A stretch of 64,000 bases of DNA from positions 1,302,001 to 1,366,000 of the forward strand of contig NZ_JAWQJT010000003.1 in assembly GCF_033441515.1 (NCBI RefSeq), read 5' to 3'. Source of the DNA: Amycolatopsis solani (GTDB lineage Bacteria > Actinomycetota > Actinomycetes > Mycobacteriales > Pseudonocardiaceae). Shown in pieces: positions 63,853 to 64,000 of this stretch (within the stretch, counting starts at the first letter, position 1; the number at the start of each line of letters is the position of its first letter). The position numbers and the translations under genes were made by a program. Below the pieces are notes generated by a model. The model ran no database searches and was not told where the DNA came from. It was given only the letters and a program-made list of their open reading frames with translations.

Positions 63853-64000
63853 TCCACAACGGACCGCCGCAGCGCCGCCTTGTCCGGTTTTCCCGACGGC
63901 GCAACGGGAACCGCGCCCACGAAGCTGAACTGCGCCGGTACCGCGGCCTCCCCCAGCTCGGCCGCCACGCCCTTGCGGACCTCCGCCAGGTCCGGGTCGC
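63849..64000 (-). CDS. AMP-binding (acyl-CoA synthetase-like) enzyme, C-terminal fragment
   Basis: Only about the last 50 codons are in the window. They read as DLAEVRKGVAAELGEAAVP followed by QFSFVGAVPVAPSGKPDKAALRRSVVD and a TAG stop at 63849-63851. The phrase PSGKPDKAALR holds the conserved C-terminal Lys of the adenylate-forming family (after a G-K turn). The substrate cannot be judged from this piece. The stop overlaps the convergent nucleotidyltransferase stop within CTAG. Confidence 0.75.
   Translation of the reverse strand, partial: DPDLAEVRKGVAAELGEAAVPAQFSFVGAVPVAPSGKPDKAALRRSVVD

Overview
The window is GC-rich DNA dense with small overlapping genes (ATGA, GTGA and TGATG junctions) and many GTG starts. 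It carries a type VII secretion (ESX-like) locus, F420-type and actinobacterial-specific families, and histidine genes organised as in Actinobacteria. It most resembles a chromosome segment of the Pseudonocardiaceae (Amycolatopsis or a close relative). That placement is inference from gene content, not from a search.

Region 1 (1-31 kb) is a core chromosomal backbone on the minus strand with plus-strand insertions. Reading leftwards, the backbone is hisD-hisC-hisB (30.6-27.6 kb), hisH-hisA (18.9-17.5 kb), hisF-[membrane protein]-hisI (5.5-4.0 kb) and trpE with the start of a TIGR02234-type membrane protein (1.8 kb to the edge). This looks like one ancestral hisDCBHAFI-trpE cluster split by insertions. 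Between the his blocks lie four TetR-family regulators, a DHFR-like reductase, a beta-propeller phytase, a secreted beta-helix protein, an ECF sigma factor with its membrane partner, an ABC exporter, an F420-type PPOX protein, a glutaryl-CoA-dehydrogenase-like enzyme, a Nudix hydrolase, a split transketolase facing a SoxR regulator, a KptA RNA 2'-phosphotransferase and an MMPL exporter preceded by five regularly spaced operators.

Region 2 (31.5-46.5 kb) is a type VII secretion locus: eccB, eccE, eccD and eccC, an EbfC-like and a PsbP/LpqN-like accessory protein, and three candidate substrates with WXG/EspC-like N-termini. Two paralogous NarL-type response regulators overlap the end of eccB, with no kinase in sight. 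An ATPase-TOPRIM (OLD-like) gene of visibly lower GC sits between eccE and eccD. No mycosin and no 100-residue esxA/esxB pair is present.

Region 3 (46.5-55.6 kb) holds two giant secreted ALF-repeat polymorphic toxins, each followed closely by a small gene that is a candidate immunity gene. One ends in a Hint domain plus a papain-like tip; the other ends in a possible PD-(D/E)XK nuclease tip.

Region 4 (55.6-64 kb) has a small secreted protein and then three consecutive trypsin-fold proteins. All three have lost both the catalytic His and the catalytic Ser, and they carry FG-GAP or tachylectin-like beta-propellers. A fourth, intact trypsin-like protease follows. The window ends with a YdeI/DUF1905-like protein, a nucleotidyltransferase and the C-terminal tip of an AMP-binding ligase.

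Several well-resolved regulatory palindromes were read directly: a SoxR-type box inside a 19-bp-spaced promoter, a five-copy TetR operator array, an inverted repeat with a start codon in its loop, and a 38-bp palindrome containing two inverted actinobacterial DnaA-box sequences. No tRNA, rRNA, CRISPR array, transposase or integrase was seen.
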